From Planctomycetota bacterium (lineage in GTDB: Bacteria; Planctomycetota; Planctomycetia; Pirellulales; Lacipirellulaceae): a stretch of 64,000 nucleotides of DNA. Numbering within the stretch: position 1 is the first letter of the stretch; the number at the start of each line of letters is the position of its first letter. Of this stretch, positions 55,884-64,000 are shown in pieces. The DNA lies in assembly GCA_029259945.1 (NCBI GenBank), contig JAJDEF010000040.1:1-64000 (forward strand), given 5' to 3'. The translations under genes and the position numbers were made by a program. Under the pieces are notes generated by a model. That model saw nothing but the letters and a program-made list of their open reading frames with translations, was not told where the DNA came from and did not search any database.

Positions 55884-55927
55884 TTGTGAAAATTTTCACA
55901 ACAAAGAAGTTCGTGAAAATTTTCACG
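55884..55927. promoter_or_regulatory. Twin perfect palindrome GTGAAAATTTTCAC
   Basis: Two copies: 55886-55899, extended to an 18-bp perfect palindrome 55884-55901 (TTGTGAAAATTTTCACAA), and 55913-55926, extended to 16 bp (55912-55927). Centres are 27 bp apart. A dimeric DNA-binding protein could bind both. No gene starts close by on either strand; the nearest is the CBS gene 180 bp away. Confidence 0.6.
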
Positions 55928-56011
55928 GTGTGGGTTTGTCTCGAATCAATTCACACTAACACACTAGGCTTTACCCTGGGTAACCGTTCACAGGAGGAAA
56001 GGCAAATAGAC

Positions 56012-56266
56012 CTCTCGCAAAGGCGCGAAGTCGCAAAGGAAAGTATCCATCAAGAAATCCCGTAAAACGTACTATTCCTGACTGGAGCAAAAAGGTTCTC
56101 GCAGAGACGCCGAGACAGCCGAGTTATTTAGTCGACCAGACACGGTTTAAAGCAGCAAAAAAATCTCGGTATTTTCCGCTCTTGTTTGTTGCACTCACTT
56201 TTTCTCTGCCGTCTCTGCGACTCTGCGAGATTCCTTCCTTTGCGCTTTCGCGCCTTTGCGAGAGAC
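56012..56266. repeat. CTCGCAAAGGCGC-type long palindromic element, copy C
   Basis: About 255 bp. Outer arms are CCTCTCGCAAAGGCGCGAAG (left) and a right arm ending GCGCCTTTGCGAGAG. Inner arms are TTCTCGCAGAGACGCCGAGA and CTCTGCCGTCTCTGCGACTC. The loop contains GTCGACCAGACACGGTTTAA, comparable with GTCGTTGAG...CACGGT in copies A and B. It fills the gap before the M29 peptidase gene. Confidence 0.84.
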
Positions 56267-56332
56267 CTTTACGAGGATTCATCTAGCAGCATACCGTGAA
56301 CGGTCACTTACCCGACCCACCTTGCTTCACTT

Positions 56333-57460
56333 CTACAAACCCACATTCAGCCCTTGCAAATCTTTCGGCACAAAATGACCGTCCTTACGGACCAACTCGC
56401 CGTCAAACCAGATTTCGCCACCGCCGTAATCTTCGCGCTGGATCAGCACCAAGTCCCAATGGATACGGCTACGATTGCCGTTGTCAGCTTCGTCATACGC
56501 TTCGCCCGGCGTAAGGTGAAAGCTACCGCCGATCTTTTCGTCGAACAGCGTGTCGAGCATCGGATGACGGACGTGATTGTTGGTGCCCATCGACCATTCC
56601 CCGCAATAACGAGCCCCCTCGTCCGAGTCGAGAATCGCGTTGAGTTTCTCGGTTTCGTTCGCCTCGGCTCGTACTATTTTTCCGTCCTTGAATTCGAACT
56701 CAATGTTCTCGAAAACCGTGCCTTGGTAACGCGACTGCGTGTTGTAGCGGATCACGCCGTTGATGCTGTCGCGCACTGGGGCAGTAAACACTTCGCCGTC
56801 CGGGATATTCCGCTCGCCATTGCAGGGGATGACGGGAATATCTTTGATCGAAAACTCAAGCTCGGTGCCGGGCGCAACGATTCGCACTCGGTCGGCGGCT
56901 TCCATTCTCGAAACAAGCGGCTCTTGAGCCTTGCCCATCGCCACGTAGTCGGCCGTGCAAACGTCGAAGTAAAACTCCTCGAATGCTGCCGTGCTCATGT
57001 TCGCCGCCTGGGCAAACGAATCGGTCGGATACCGTAACACGACCCATTTGGTGTCAGGCACGCGAATCGAGCCATGCACAGGTTTCCACCAGTGTTTTTG
57101 AAACAAGTCCATCCGCTCGTGCGGCACGTCGGCAAATTGGCTGCTGTTGGCCGACCCCCGAATTCCGATATACGCATCGGCCGCCTGCATGCGGTCTTTC
57201 TCAAACTTTGCCACCAGCTTCATGCTCGCTTCGGTCGCCGTGCGGTAAAGCGACCGCAACACCGCGTTGTTTTTCCAACTGACCAGCGGTAAACAGCCAC
57301 GCTCGGCCGCCCCCTCGACCAGTGCGGTCACCAAATTCGCCTCGGGTAAATCAAAAGCCTCGATCAACACTTTTTCACCCGATTTCAATTCGCAACTGTG
57401 ATCGAGCAGCAAATTCGCCAATTTATCGATTCTTTGATCGTACATCGTTTTTGTCTTCAT
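56333..57460 (-). CDS. M29-family aminopeptidase
   Basis: About 375 residues. It begins MYDQRIDKLANLLLDHS soon after the start and has the family marks NGERNIPDGEVFTAPVRDS, GTNNHVRHPMLDTLFDEKIG (His) and SRIHWDLVLI, which carry Glu/His/Asp metal ligands of cobalt- or zinc-dependent AmpS-type enzymes. It releases N-terminal residues from peptides in the cytosol. ATG 57460 is preferred; ATG 57445 is possible, and neither has a strong ribosome site. It is divergent from the acyl-CoA dehydrogenase gene. Confidence 0.9.
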   Translation of the reverse strand: MKTKTMYDQRIDKLANLLLDHSCELKSGEKVLIEAFDLPEANLVTALVEGAAERGCLPLVSWKNNAVLRSLYRTATEASMKLVAKFEKDRMQAADAYIGIRGSANSSQFADVPHERMDLFQKHWWKPVHGSIRVPDTKWVVLRYPTDSFAQAANMSTAAFEEFYFDVCTADYVAMGKAQEPLVSRMEAADRVRIVAPGTELEFSIKDIPVIPCNGERNIPDGEVFTAPVRDSINGVIRYNTQSRYQGTVFENIEFEFKDGKIVRAEANETEKLNAILDSDEGARYCGEWSMGTNNHVRHPMLDTLFDEKIGGSFHLTPGEAYDEADNGNRSRIHWDLVLIQREDYGGGEIWFDGELVRKDGHFVPKDLQGLNVGL

Positions 57461-57631
57461 CTGCCGGGTGATATGAAAAACGCTGGCTATCAGCGAGGTG
57501 AGGCAAGCAAAACTCCAAAGATGATAAAGGCCCACGTGGTACAGGACAACATACGAATGGCCAGAACAGGCCGTCTGTGATAAAAAACAGCTTCATACAC
57601 CCCCGTTAATCAGCCAACCTACGAGAAACTA

Positions 57632-59551
57632 ATGTCCAACGAGGCATCCAACCACCCCGATTCTAATCAAGAAACCTCCTTTGCCGAAACTGCCTTGAAG
57701 CTCGGCGGCAAGAGCGACGACGAGGCTCGCCGTACCGGAGCCATCGACACGGCAGACGATCAGGTCGAAGCACTCTTCGCGCCCGAATATCAAACCGTCA
57801 ACAGCCCCGCCCATGCCGCGGTTTGGAATCGAGGTGTCCCGGTTGATCTCTTCCAAAGCACCAACACCACTCCCTCGGCCGAAGTACAGAAGGTGATGGA
57901 CGATTCGCTCGCCGTCGTGCGCAGACATTTATCGGCCGGGACGCTGATGGATGAAAACAAAAAAATCACCGAAGACGTACTCGACGATCTCGCTTCAGCG
58001 GGCTATTGGGGACTCCTAGTCGGCAAAGAGCACGGCGGTAGCGGGGCACAGTTCAGCGCGTTCGCTCCATTTGAAACCCGCATGGCGATGCTCGACCCAA
58101 CTATCGCTGGCCTAGCCTCAGTTCACGGCTGCATCGGCGCCGTCGACCCGGTTCGCACTTTTGGAAACGCCGAACAAAAGAAACGTTTTCTACCTGGGCT
58201 CGCCGACGGTTCACGACTCAGTGCCTTTGCGCTCACCGAACCTTGTGCCGGCAGCGACCTCACGCAACTACGCACCCAAGCCGTGCTCGATGGCGATCAT
58301 TACGTGGTCAATGGCGAGAAACTCTTCATCACCAATATCCGGCCGGGCCGAACCGTCGGCCTCGTCTGCATGATCGACGGCAAACCAGCGGTTCTTGTCG
58401 CCGAGTTGCCCAACGAAGAGAACGAACAATTCCAAATTATCCGCTACGGCATTTGGGCGCTCAAGCATACGCACAACGTCGGCATGAAATTCAAAGATTT
58501 TCGCGTCCCAGCTGAAAATCTACTCACCCCACCGCGCGGCGATGGCCTCACGATCGCCTATCACGGACTCAACCTCGGTCGCGTTTCGGTGGCCGCCAAC
58601 GCCTCGGGCGTCATGCGCATGATGATGGCCAGCATGATCCCTTGGGCAAAGTTCCGCGTCACCTACGGCGAGAAAATTGCTGAGCGAGAGCTAGTGCAAA
58701 AACGCATCGGACGCATGGCTGCCCTCATTGTCGGATGCGATGCTCAGGTCGCCTGGTGTGCCGGGCTCATCGACCGTGGATATCGGGGCGAAATGGAGTG
58801 CATCATCGCAAAAATCTTCGGCGGAGCAGCACTCACCGAAGCGGCCATCGATCTCTTCATGAAAACGCACGGGGGCCGGTCGTTCTTGCACGGCCATCTC
58901 TTCGGCGACCATGTTTGCGAATATCTCGCCCCCAGCATCTACGAAGGCGAGGGCGAAATGCTCGCGATGGCCTTCTTCAAGTCGCTAGTAAAAGACCACG
59001 GCAAAACCTATTTCGAGCCCGTTGGCAAAGCACTCGCCGCCGCAGGCATCAAAAAGCCTAACCCCTTAAACCCCGCCCACGCCTGGGCGCTCAAGAGCGT
59101 AGCCATGCCCTATCTCAAATGGCTAGCCACACAACGTCTGATGCCCACCGCCTCGTCGGAGCTACCAAATATGCCCGCCAGTTTGCGAAAGCACGCCGAG
59201 TTCGCCTGCGATCAGTTGCAAAAAATGGCGCTGGAAATTTCCAGTACGATGGGCAAGTTCCAACTCGCACTCGCCGACCGCCAATGCCGCATGTCCGAAC
59301 TCTCGGGCCGCTGCCAAGACCTCATCACTATTTTGTGTACGAGTCTTTACGGCGCCCGCCAATCCGACGAAATCCTCCGCACCGCCGCCGACGTCCTCTG
59401 CCAAGGCCTCACCCAAAAATACACCGGCAAGCGCCCCGGCAACCGCTACTATCGCCAAATCACCGAACTAGGCGCCGCCATTTCAGAAGGTGCCTTCAAA
59501 AGCATCGCCGGTGTCGAACCCGACGAGATTCTCATGCGGTATGAGGTCTGA
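57632..59551 (+). CDS. Acyl-CoA dehydrogenase family protein (long form)
   Basis: A protein of 639 residues, longer than the usual 380-residue enzyme. The core has FALTEPCAGSDLTQLRT (FAD site), FITNIRPG, GLNLGRVSVAANASG, and AKIFGGAALTEAAIDLFMKT. The catalytic Glu is likely in SIYEGEGEML. About 80 N-terminal residues and a helical C-terminal extension of about 160 residues follow the FadE-like pattern. It oxidises an acyl-CoA in fatty-acid turnover by family role; chain length cannot be told. A remnant of its last part lies at 60353-60418. Confidence 0.9.
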   Translation: MSNEASNHPDSNQETSFAETALKLGGKSDDEARRTGAIDTADDQVEALFAPEYQTVNSPAHAAVWNRGVPVDLFQSTNTTPSAEVQKVMDDSLAVVRRHLSAGTLMDENKKITEDVLDDLASAGYWGLLVGKEHGGSGAQFSAFAPFETRMAMLDPTIAGLASVHGCIGAVDPVRTFGNAEQKKRFLPGLADGSRLSAFALTEPCAGSDLTQLRTQAVLDGDHYVVNGEKLFITNIRPGRTVGLVCMIDGKPAVLVAELPNEENEQFQIIRYGIWALKHTHNVGMKFKDFRVPAENLLTPPRGDGLTIAYHGLNLGRVSVAANASGVMRMMMASMIPWAKFRVTYGEKIAERELVQKRIGRMAALIVGCDAQVAWCAGLIDRGYRGEMECIIAKIFGGAALTEAAIDLFMKTHGGRSFLHGHLFGDHVCEYLAPSIYEGEGEMLAMAFFKSLVKDHGKTYFEPVGKALAAAGIKKPNPLNPAHAWALKSVAMPYLKWLATQRLMPTASSELPNMPASLRKHAEFACDQLQKMALEISSTMGKFQLALADRQCRMSELSGRCQDLITILCTSLYGARQSDEILRTAADVLCQGLTQKYTGKRPGNRYYRQITELGAAISEGAFKSIAGVEPDEILMRYEV

Positions 59552-59596
59552 CGAGTTACACAATTGAGGTCGGTTCTGCACGAAGCTTGTTCCAAC

Positions 59597-60004
59597 CTAC
59601 TCGGTGAGCCAGTTCTGTGTGGAGAGTCCGGGGATTCGGGAGAAGTGGGACGTATTGTTGGTGACAATCGCGCAACCATGCTCCAGGCACGTTGCTGCTA
59701 TCAGAATATCGGCATCTCCGACTAATTGTCCCGTTTGGTGGAGTGTGCCGTAAATATCTGCGGCACGCACGATGATCGCATCGGTGATTGGGAGCACCTC
59801 CATCGACTGACACATGGCATGGAACGCCGAGGTTTGCGATGCGGCCTTCTTCGCGCTCAGTCCACGAAGGATTTCAAATCGTGTGACAATAGAGATGGTC
59901 AGTTGCGAATAGGAAGAAAGGTAAGCCTGCGCGGACGATAGGGCTGCTGGAAGCTGTCGCATGATTCCCGACAACGTATCGGTGTCGAGAACTACCTTGT
60001 TCAT
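59597..60004 (-). CDS. PIN-domain toxin (VapC type)
   Basis: A protein of 135 residues. The acidic active-site set of PIN ribonucleases is intact: VVLDTDTLS (Asp7, Asp9), RFEILRGL, and GDADILIAATCLEHG. It is expected to cleave tRNA or rRNA when free. It follows the DUF104-type antitoxin gene by 28 bp, in the usual antitoxin-toxin order on the same strand. Confidence 0.87.
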   Translation of the reverse strand: MNKVVLDTDTLSGIMRQLPAALSSAQAYLSSYSQLTISIVTRFEILRGLSAKKAASQTSAFHAMCQSMEVLPITDAIIVRAADIYGTLHQTGQLVGDADILIAATCLEHGCAIVTNNTSHFSRIPGLSTQNWLTE

Positions 60005-60032
60005 CGAGATGGACCCGGTTTAAGGAGAGCTT

Positions 60033-60266
60033 CTACTGCGAGAAAAAGTTGGTGCGATCTGTCGCTGTTCTTTCGACATCCGCGACGTCCTCATCGGAAA
60101 GACCTGTGTATACCTTGGCGGCAAGGTCAAGGACATTCGTGCCTTCGTCCTGAGAAACTGGCTCCACTGTCAGTCGAACGCGCGCGCCATCGGGTAGAGC
60201 GATATCAGCTTTATGAACGGGCTGAAACGTACCATTCGAATAAATTGCATCCACATTCTCTTCCAT
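60033..60266 (-). CDS. DUF104-type antitoxin partner of PIN toxin
   Basis: A protein of 77 residues. The opening DAIYSNGTFQPVHKADIALP and DGARVRLTVEP are characteristic of the DUF104/AF2212 family, often found with PIN toxins. ATG at 60266 has GGAGG eight bases upstream; in-frame upstream codons to 60338 have no such site. An extended -10 promoter lies at 60286-60294. Confidence 0.8.
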   Translation of the reverse strand: MEENVDAIYSNGTFQPVHKADIALPDGARVRLTVEPVSQDEGTNVLDLAAKVYTGLSDEDVADVERTATDRTNFFSQ

Positions 60267-60285
60267 CAACACATCCTCCGCCTGC

Positions 60286-60294
60286 ATTGTAGCA
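60286..60294 (-). promoter_or_regulatory. Extended -10 promoter of the PIN toxin-antitoxin unit
   Basis: Minus strand TGCTACAAT, that is -10 TACAAT (five of six) with TG one base before. No good -35 at the usual distance. It lies 20 bp before the antitoxin start. Confidence 0.5.
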
Positions 60295-60352
60295 CAACGC
60301 AAGACGAGCAAAACCACAAAATGCAGCTGGGATTTCATGAAGTGCAGTTTCT

Positions 60353-60418
60353 CTGAGTCGCCACTACCGCCAAATCACCGAACTAGGCAGCACGATCGGC
60401 AGGGCGATGCCTAATTAA
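60353..60418 (+). pseudogene. Remnant of the acyl-CoA dehydrogenase 3' end
   Basis: CGCCACTACCGCCAAATCAC and the next ten bases match the acyl-CoA dehydrogenase gene near 59442-59471 at 28 of 30 positions. Read in frame the remnant gives RHYRQITELGSTIGRAMPN then a stop (TAA 60416-60418), against RYYRQITELGAAISEG in the intact gene. It lies between the antitoxin gene and the unknown gene at 60411-61115. Confidence 0.6.
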
Positions 60419-61115
60419 TCTCATTATCCCCCTCGGTGATGTATGTCAGGAACTCGTCTCCAAATTGCGTAGTGCGCTGGTTCAAAGCGCCAATATTAGA
60501 TTCGATAGATAACACACTATCATTGGTTAGAAGCTCACGTTGAGTGAGGTCGGAAAGCACCAACTTTACCAGCGCATTATTTTCGTTTAGTCTTGGAAAA
60601 GTTTGAAAGAGTATTTCCTTTAAGCTCGAATGATTGAAGTCGGTGGGTTCTTGCCCGATAGCCTCAAGCCATCGTGTAGGGTTTTGAAAGAATCGCAATA
60701 TGCGGACATGCAAAACTGTGAGTATATCAATAAACTGCAAAAACATTTGTAGAATTGCTTCATCTGGCGAATCGATTAACGCAGTGTTGACCACGGCATT
60801 TTTCAGCGACTCCAGCTTTTCGTTTTCATGGTTCCGAATTGCTATGCTAGAAGCTTGAAATAACGTGCTAATAAAAGCTTCATTTTCCGAAAGTTTCGAA
60901 GCTGAAATAGATTTTGTGTCTTCCAGTGCTTGCAGTCGTTCTCCAATATCCTGTCGCCATTCATCACGCCGTTTTTCGATGGGAGGTGTTACTATACGGT
61001 TGAATAACTCGGTGATAGCGTTGCCTGCTCCTGGAATCGCACCTAAAGCTGAGCGCACTATAGCATGCGCGCTGTCGGCACTGGTTTGTTTAGGAGGTTG
61101 ACTGTCATTGCTCAT
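60411..61115 (-). CDS. Helical protein of unknown function in the toxin-antitoxin patch
   Basis: About 234 residues from ATG 61115 (MSNDSQPPKQ). An N-terminal helical segment SALGAIPGAGNAITELFNRI, amphipathic and Gly-rich, is followed by PPIEKRRDEWRQDIGERLQALED and an all-helical body (EKLESLKNAVVNTAL; FLQFIDILTVLHVRILRFF). Proteins of this look occur in accessory regions, but I match no named family. Composition is more A/T-rich than neighbours. It overlaps the gene remnant by eight bases at its stop. Confidence 0.65.
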   Translation of the reverse strand: MSNDSQPPKQTSADSAHAIVRSALGAIPGAGNAITELFNRIVTPPIEKRRDEWRQDIGERLQALEDTKSISASKLSENEAFISTLFQASSIAIRNHENEKLESLKNAVVNTALIDSPDEAILQMFLQFIDILTVLHVRILRFFQNPTRWLEAIGQEPTDFNHSSLKEILFQTFPRLNENNALVKLVLSDLTQRELLTNDSVLSIESNIGALNQRTTQFGDEFLTYITEGDNEIN

Positions 61116-61199
61116 TATCAGTTCTCGTTTGCATAGCCGTGGGGTTGACAGCAGATTTGACACCAGACGCCCAGGTGTTCAAGTACCGATGCTATCGCA

Positions 61200-61466
61200 C
61201 TACTCATAGTGGGTCCAAAGCCGAATCACTTTGACCGCATGTTCTTTTTCATAGACTTGATAGACAAGCCGGTGCTGGATGTTGATTCTTCTTGAGTACG
61301 CGCCCGATAAATCGCCGATTAATTTTTCGTAGGGCGGCGGGTTCTGATAAGGATTTGTTTGGATAATGCCCAGAAGCTCTTGAGCTTTTTTCTTGAGTCC
61401 CGAACTAGCAAGCTTCTTGGCATCTTTTTGTGCCTGCTTTGTATACACCAGTTTCCAACTCACCAA
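61200..61466 (-). CDS. yoeB: YoeB/Txe-family mRNA interferase toxin
   Basis: A protein of 88 residues. WKLVYTKQAQKDAKKLASSG, YEKLIGDLSGAYSRRINIQH and RLVYQVYEKEHAVKVIRLW followed by THYE match the YoeB/Txe fold of RelE-superfamily toxins, which cut mRNA at the ribosome. The Glu, Arg, His and Tyr used for catalysis in the family are present near the ends. It overlaps the yefM-type antitoxin gene by seven bases. Confidence 0.92.
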   Translation of the reverse strand: MVSWKLVYTKQAQKDAKKLASSGLKKKAQELLGIIQTNPYQNPPPYEKLIGDLSGAYSRRINIQHRLVYQVYEKEHAVKVIRLWTHYE

Positions 61467-61702
61467 TCAAGCTCCTCAGAACTCTCTGACAAATCTTGCT
61501 GAAGCCCTTCTTGAATCGATTCCCGCATTCCAGGAACCGACAGCAGATGCAAAGTTTCAGCAATCGCGTTCCAATCTTCCTCAGAAACCAAAACCGCATT
61601 GCCCCTTTTCCCGGTAATGACAATCGGCTGGTGCGTGGTTGCCGCCTCATCGATCAAGCTGTAAAGCCTGGTCCGGGCTTCTGTCGCATTAAGAATGGTC
61701 AT
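61460..61702 (-). CDS. yefM: YefM/Phd-family antitoxin
   Basis: A protein of 80 residues. MTILNATEARTRLYSLIDEA and PIVITGKRGNAVLVSEEDWN are the classical Phd/YefM DNA-binding part; the C-terminal acidic tail would wrap the toxin. GGAGG with spacing of nine bases precedes the ATG. It presumably represses its own promoter, whose core holds two CGTACG boxes (61725-61742). Confidence 0.93.
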   Translation of the reverse strand: MTILNATEARTRLYSLIDEAATTHQPIVITGKRGNAVLVSEEDWNAIAETLHLLSVPGMRESIQEGLQQDLSESSEELDW

Positions 61703-61722
61703 GCTTTTGTACCTCCAAACAA

Positions 61723-61751
61723 AGCGTACGCCAAAGCGTACGTTTTGTCAA
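61723..61751 (-). promoter_or_regulatory. yefM-yoeB promoter with twin CGTACG operator
   Basis: Minus strand: -35 TTGACA (61751-61746), exact 17-bp spacer, -10 TACGCT (61728-61723). Two CGTACG boxes (61737-61742 and 61725-61730) are 12 bp centre to centre; one lies in the spacer, the other straddles spacer and -10. In E. coli the YefM-YoeB operator uses TGTACA cores with the same 12-bp spacing. Confidence 0.72.
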
Positions 61752-61796
61752 GTGACGCCGAGCCACGCTGTGATAAGCGGTAAAACCATTTCGCTA

Positions 61797-62813
<1,017 letters not shown>

Positions 62814-62998
62814 TTACTTGCCTGAATAACAAAGGGACTCGATGCCTGAGACCGTCCATTATAATGAATTTGGCCCCGCGTTCTACCTTAGCGAATTGTC
62901 GCCACGATGCCTCTGCCAGGGGCTATATTTCTTTGCGTCTTTTCGTTTCCCAGGTTCTTTGCTAACGTGGCACCTTGCCACTTTGAAAGGACTGCGTA

Positions 62999-63562
62999 AT
63001 GCAGGTAGAAACCCTCGATTCAAGAACCCTCACCGAAGATCAAGCGACCGAGATCGCTAAGTTGCTGGTGCGAGTTTGGCCAAAATCAGCAAAAACCCTG
63101 GCAGATCGGCGCGATCAACTGCTCGCCATGGGCCGCAACTACGCCGGCCCCAAAGCCCAGGCACCTCGGTCGTATATCATTTGTGAAAACGATGAGGTGA
63201 TTGCCCATTCCGCCATTCTGCCGCGGACCATTGGCACCACGGCTGGCGACCTCGTCATCGCAGGTTTGACCCGCGTAGGCACAGCCCCCGAACAACGTGG
63301 ACGTGGATTAGGCGAAATCATCGTTCGAGCCGCCTTTGCAGCTGTTGACGCGGGGACGTTTCCCTTTGCGCTCTTTCAAACGACCGGCGTGGTCCGGCCG
63401 TTCTACGAAAAACTGGGAGCTACCATGGTCGAGAACCCCATCATCAACTCGCTAGAGCACGACGCGCACGGGTCGCCCTTCTGGGACAAAGAAATTATGC
63501 GCTACCCAAGCAAAGGCAGTTGGCCCAAAGGCGAAATCGATCTGCGCGGCCCAGGCTACTAG
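62999..63562 (+). CDS. GNAT-family N-acetyltransferase
   Basis: A protein of 187 residues. The acetyl-CoA site VGTAPEQRGRGLGEIIVRAA matches the Q/R-x-x-G-x-G/A motif, followed by ALFQTTGVVRPFYEKLGATMVE. The substrate cannot be told. Its stop codon (63560-63562) is directly next to the stop of the convergent sigma factor gene. Confidence 0.88.
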   Translation: MQVETLDSRTLTEDQATEIAKLLVRVWPKSAKTLADRRDQLLAMGRNYAGPKAQAPRSYIICENDEVIAHSAILPRTIGTTAGDLVIAGLTRVGTAPEQRGRGLGEIIVRAAFAAVDAGTFPFALFQTTGVVRPFYEKLGATMVENPIINSLEHDAHGSPFWDKEIMRYPSKGSWPKGEIDLRGPGY

Positions 63563-64000
63563 CTAGGCGTTCGTTTGCCCGCGCAACCGAGTTCGCAATC
63601 GAGTTAACATCGGCCCGACGCTATTGGTGGGCATGCCAGTCGTCCGGCTGATTTCCTGATAGGTCTTGCCCTCTAAGTGATACATCCGCATCACATTTTC
63701 TTCCGGGCCATCTAGTCGTTTTAGCAAACGCTCGACTTCTTCTTGATTGGTAATTCGCTGCTCAACCTCCGAATCGGTTGCCACCGAATCTTCGGCGACC
63801 GCAGACAAAGGGGTCGACGAACGGTTCTCGATCAACTGCCGCACGACCACTCGGCGAGCGACCACGGTCAGATAAGTCGCCAAGCTACTCTTGCCGCGGA
63901 ATCGTCGCAGGACGGCATAGTCGTCCTGCACAATCGCCACCATCACCTCGGCAGCCAAGTCTTCGCGGTCCGCAGGAGAGAGTAAGATCGATCGGCATTG
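63563..64000 (-). CDS. ECF-type RNA polymerase sigma factor, 5' end beyond the window
   Basis: About 145 C-terminal residues are visible; the frame stays open to the right edge. Region 2 reads REDLAAEVMVAIVQDDYAVLRRFRGKSSLATYLTVVARR. Region 4 reads GPEENVMRMYHLEGKTYQEISRTTGM with the recognition helix PTNSVGPMLTRLRTRLR. These match ECF/sigma-70-like factors of planctomycetes. An ATG/TTG inside the window (63958) is internal, not the real start. Cognate anti-sigma not seen. Confidence 0.85.
   Translation of the reverse strand, partial: QCRSILLSPADREDLAAEVMVAIVQDDYAVLRRFRGKSSLATYLTVVARRVVVRQLIENRSSTPLSAVAEDSVATDSEVEQRITNQEEVERLLKRLDGPEENVMRMYHLEGKTYQEISRTTGMPTNSVGPMLTRLRTRLRGQTNA

Overview
The window looks like chromosomal DNA of a planctomycete, most likely order Pirellulales. 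The 16S rRNA 5' region has a planctomycete-like start. The proteins include several with PEP-CTERM sorting tails, dockerin-type repeats, a DUF1559 pseudopilin-like protein, a PASTA-less Ser/Thr kinase and several lipoprotein or exported proteins of no known family. Family placement is inference. I see no transposase, phage gene or CRISPR array.

Layout. 1-1190: 5' part of a 16S rRNA gene on the minus strand, with promoter, a hairpin plus U-run at the very start of the transcript, and a boxA. 1364-1783: aroH. 1780-5871: four minus-strand PEP-CTERM proteins. 6191-8070: tRNA-Leu(CAG), a rhodanese and a DUF1559 protein. 8595-17627: an addB/addA-type recombination nuclease pair, a CCA-adding enzyme and two small proteins. 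17729-26896: trkH/trkA potassium uptake, a three-gene ABC-2 exporter unit with a His-rich permease domain, and an HD-GYP response regulator. 27223-36910: a large secreted GH57 protein, a lipoprotein, a ferredoxin-NADP reductase, csrA and several exported proteins of unknown function. 37161-42198: Ser/Thr kinase, hemL, tsaB, a possible small structured RNA and a metallophosphoesterase. 42335-46131: yidC (with a PDZ-like insert) and mnmE. 46735-52853: M28 peptidase with PDZ domains, two aldo/keto reductases around ferrochelatase, and a cupin-like protein. 52953-57460: two secreted thioredoxin-like proteins, a bPH2 membrane protein, a CBS protein and an M29 aminopeptidase. 57632-64000: acyl-CoA dehydrogenase, an accessory patch with two toxin-antitoxin pairs and an unknown protein, hemB, a GNAT acetyltransferase and a truncated ECF sigma factor gene.

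How genes work together. hemL, hemB and hemH are three steps of C5-route heme synthesis but are not clustered. trkA/trkH form one K+ uptake system, addA/addB one DNA end-processing enzyme, yidC/mnmE a commonly adjacent pair, and yefM/yoeB and the DUF104/PIN pair are toxin-antitoxin modules.

The most striking non-coding content is at least four families of dispersed long inverted repeats between genes (CCACAGAT type, GTGGGAGGCGTC type, CTCGCAAAGGCGC type, and a perfect 30-bp inverted repeat). Other points are a toxin-antitoxin promoter whose two CGTACG boxes lie 12 bp apart within the promoter core, a twin GTGAAAATTTTCAC palindrome, a gene-end remnant beside the toxin-antitoxin patch, and a candidate promoter-hairpin-T7 unit near 41.3-41.4 kb.
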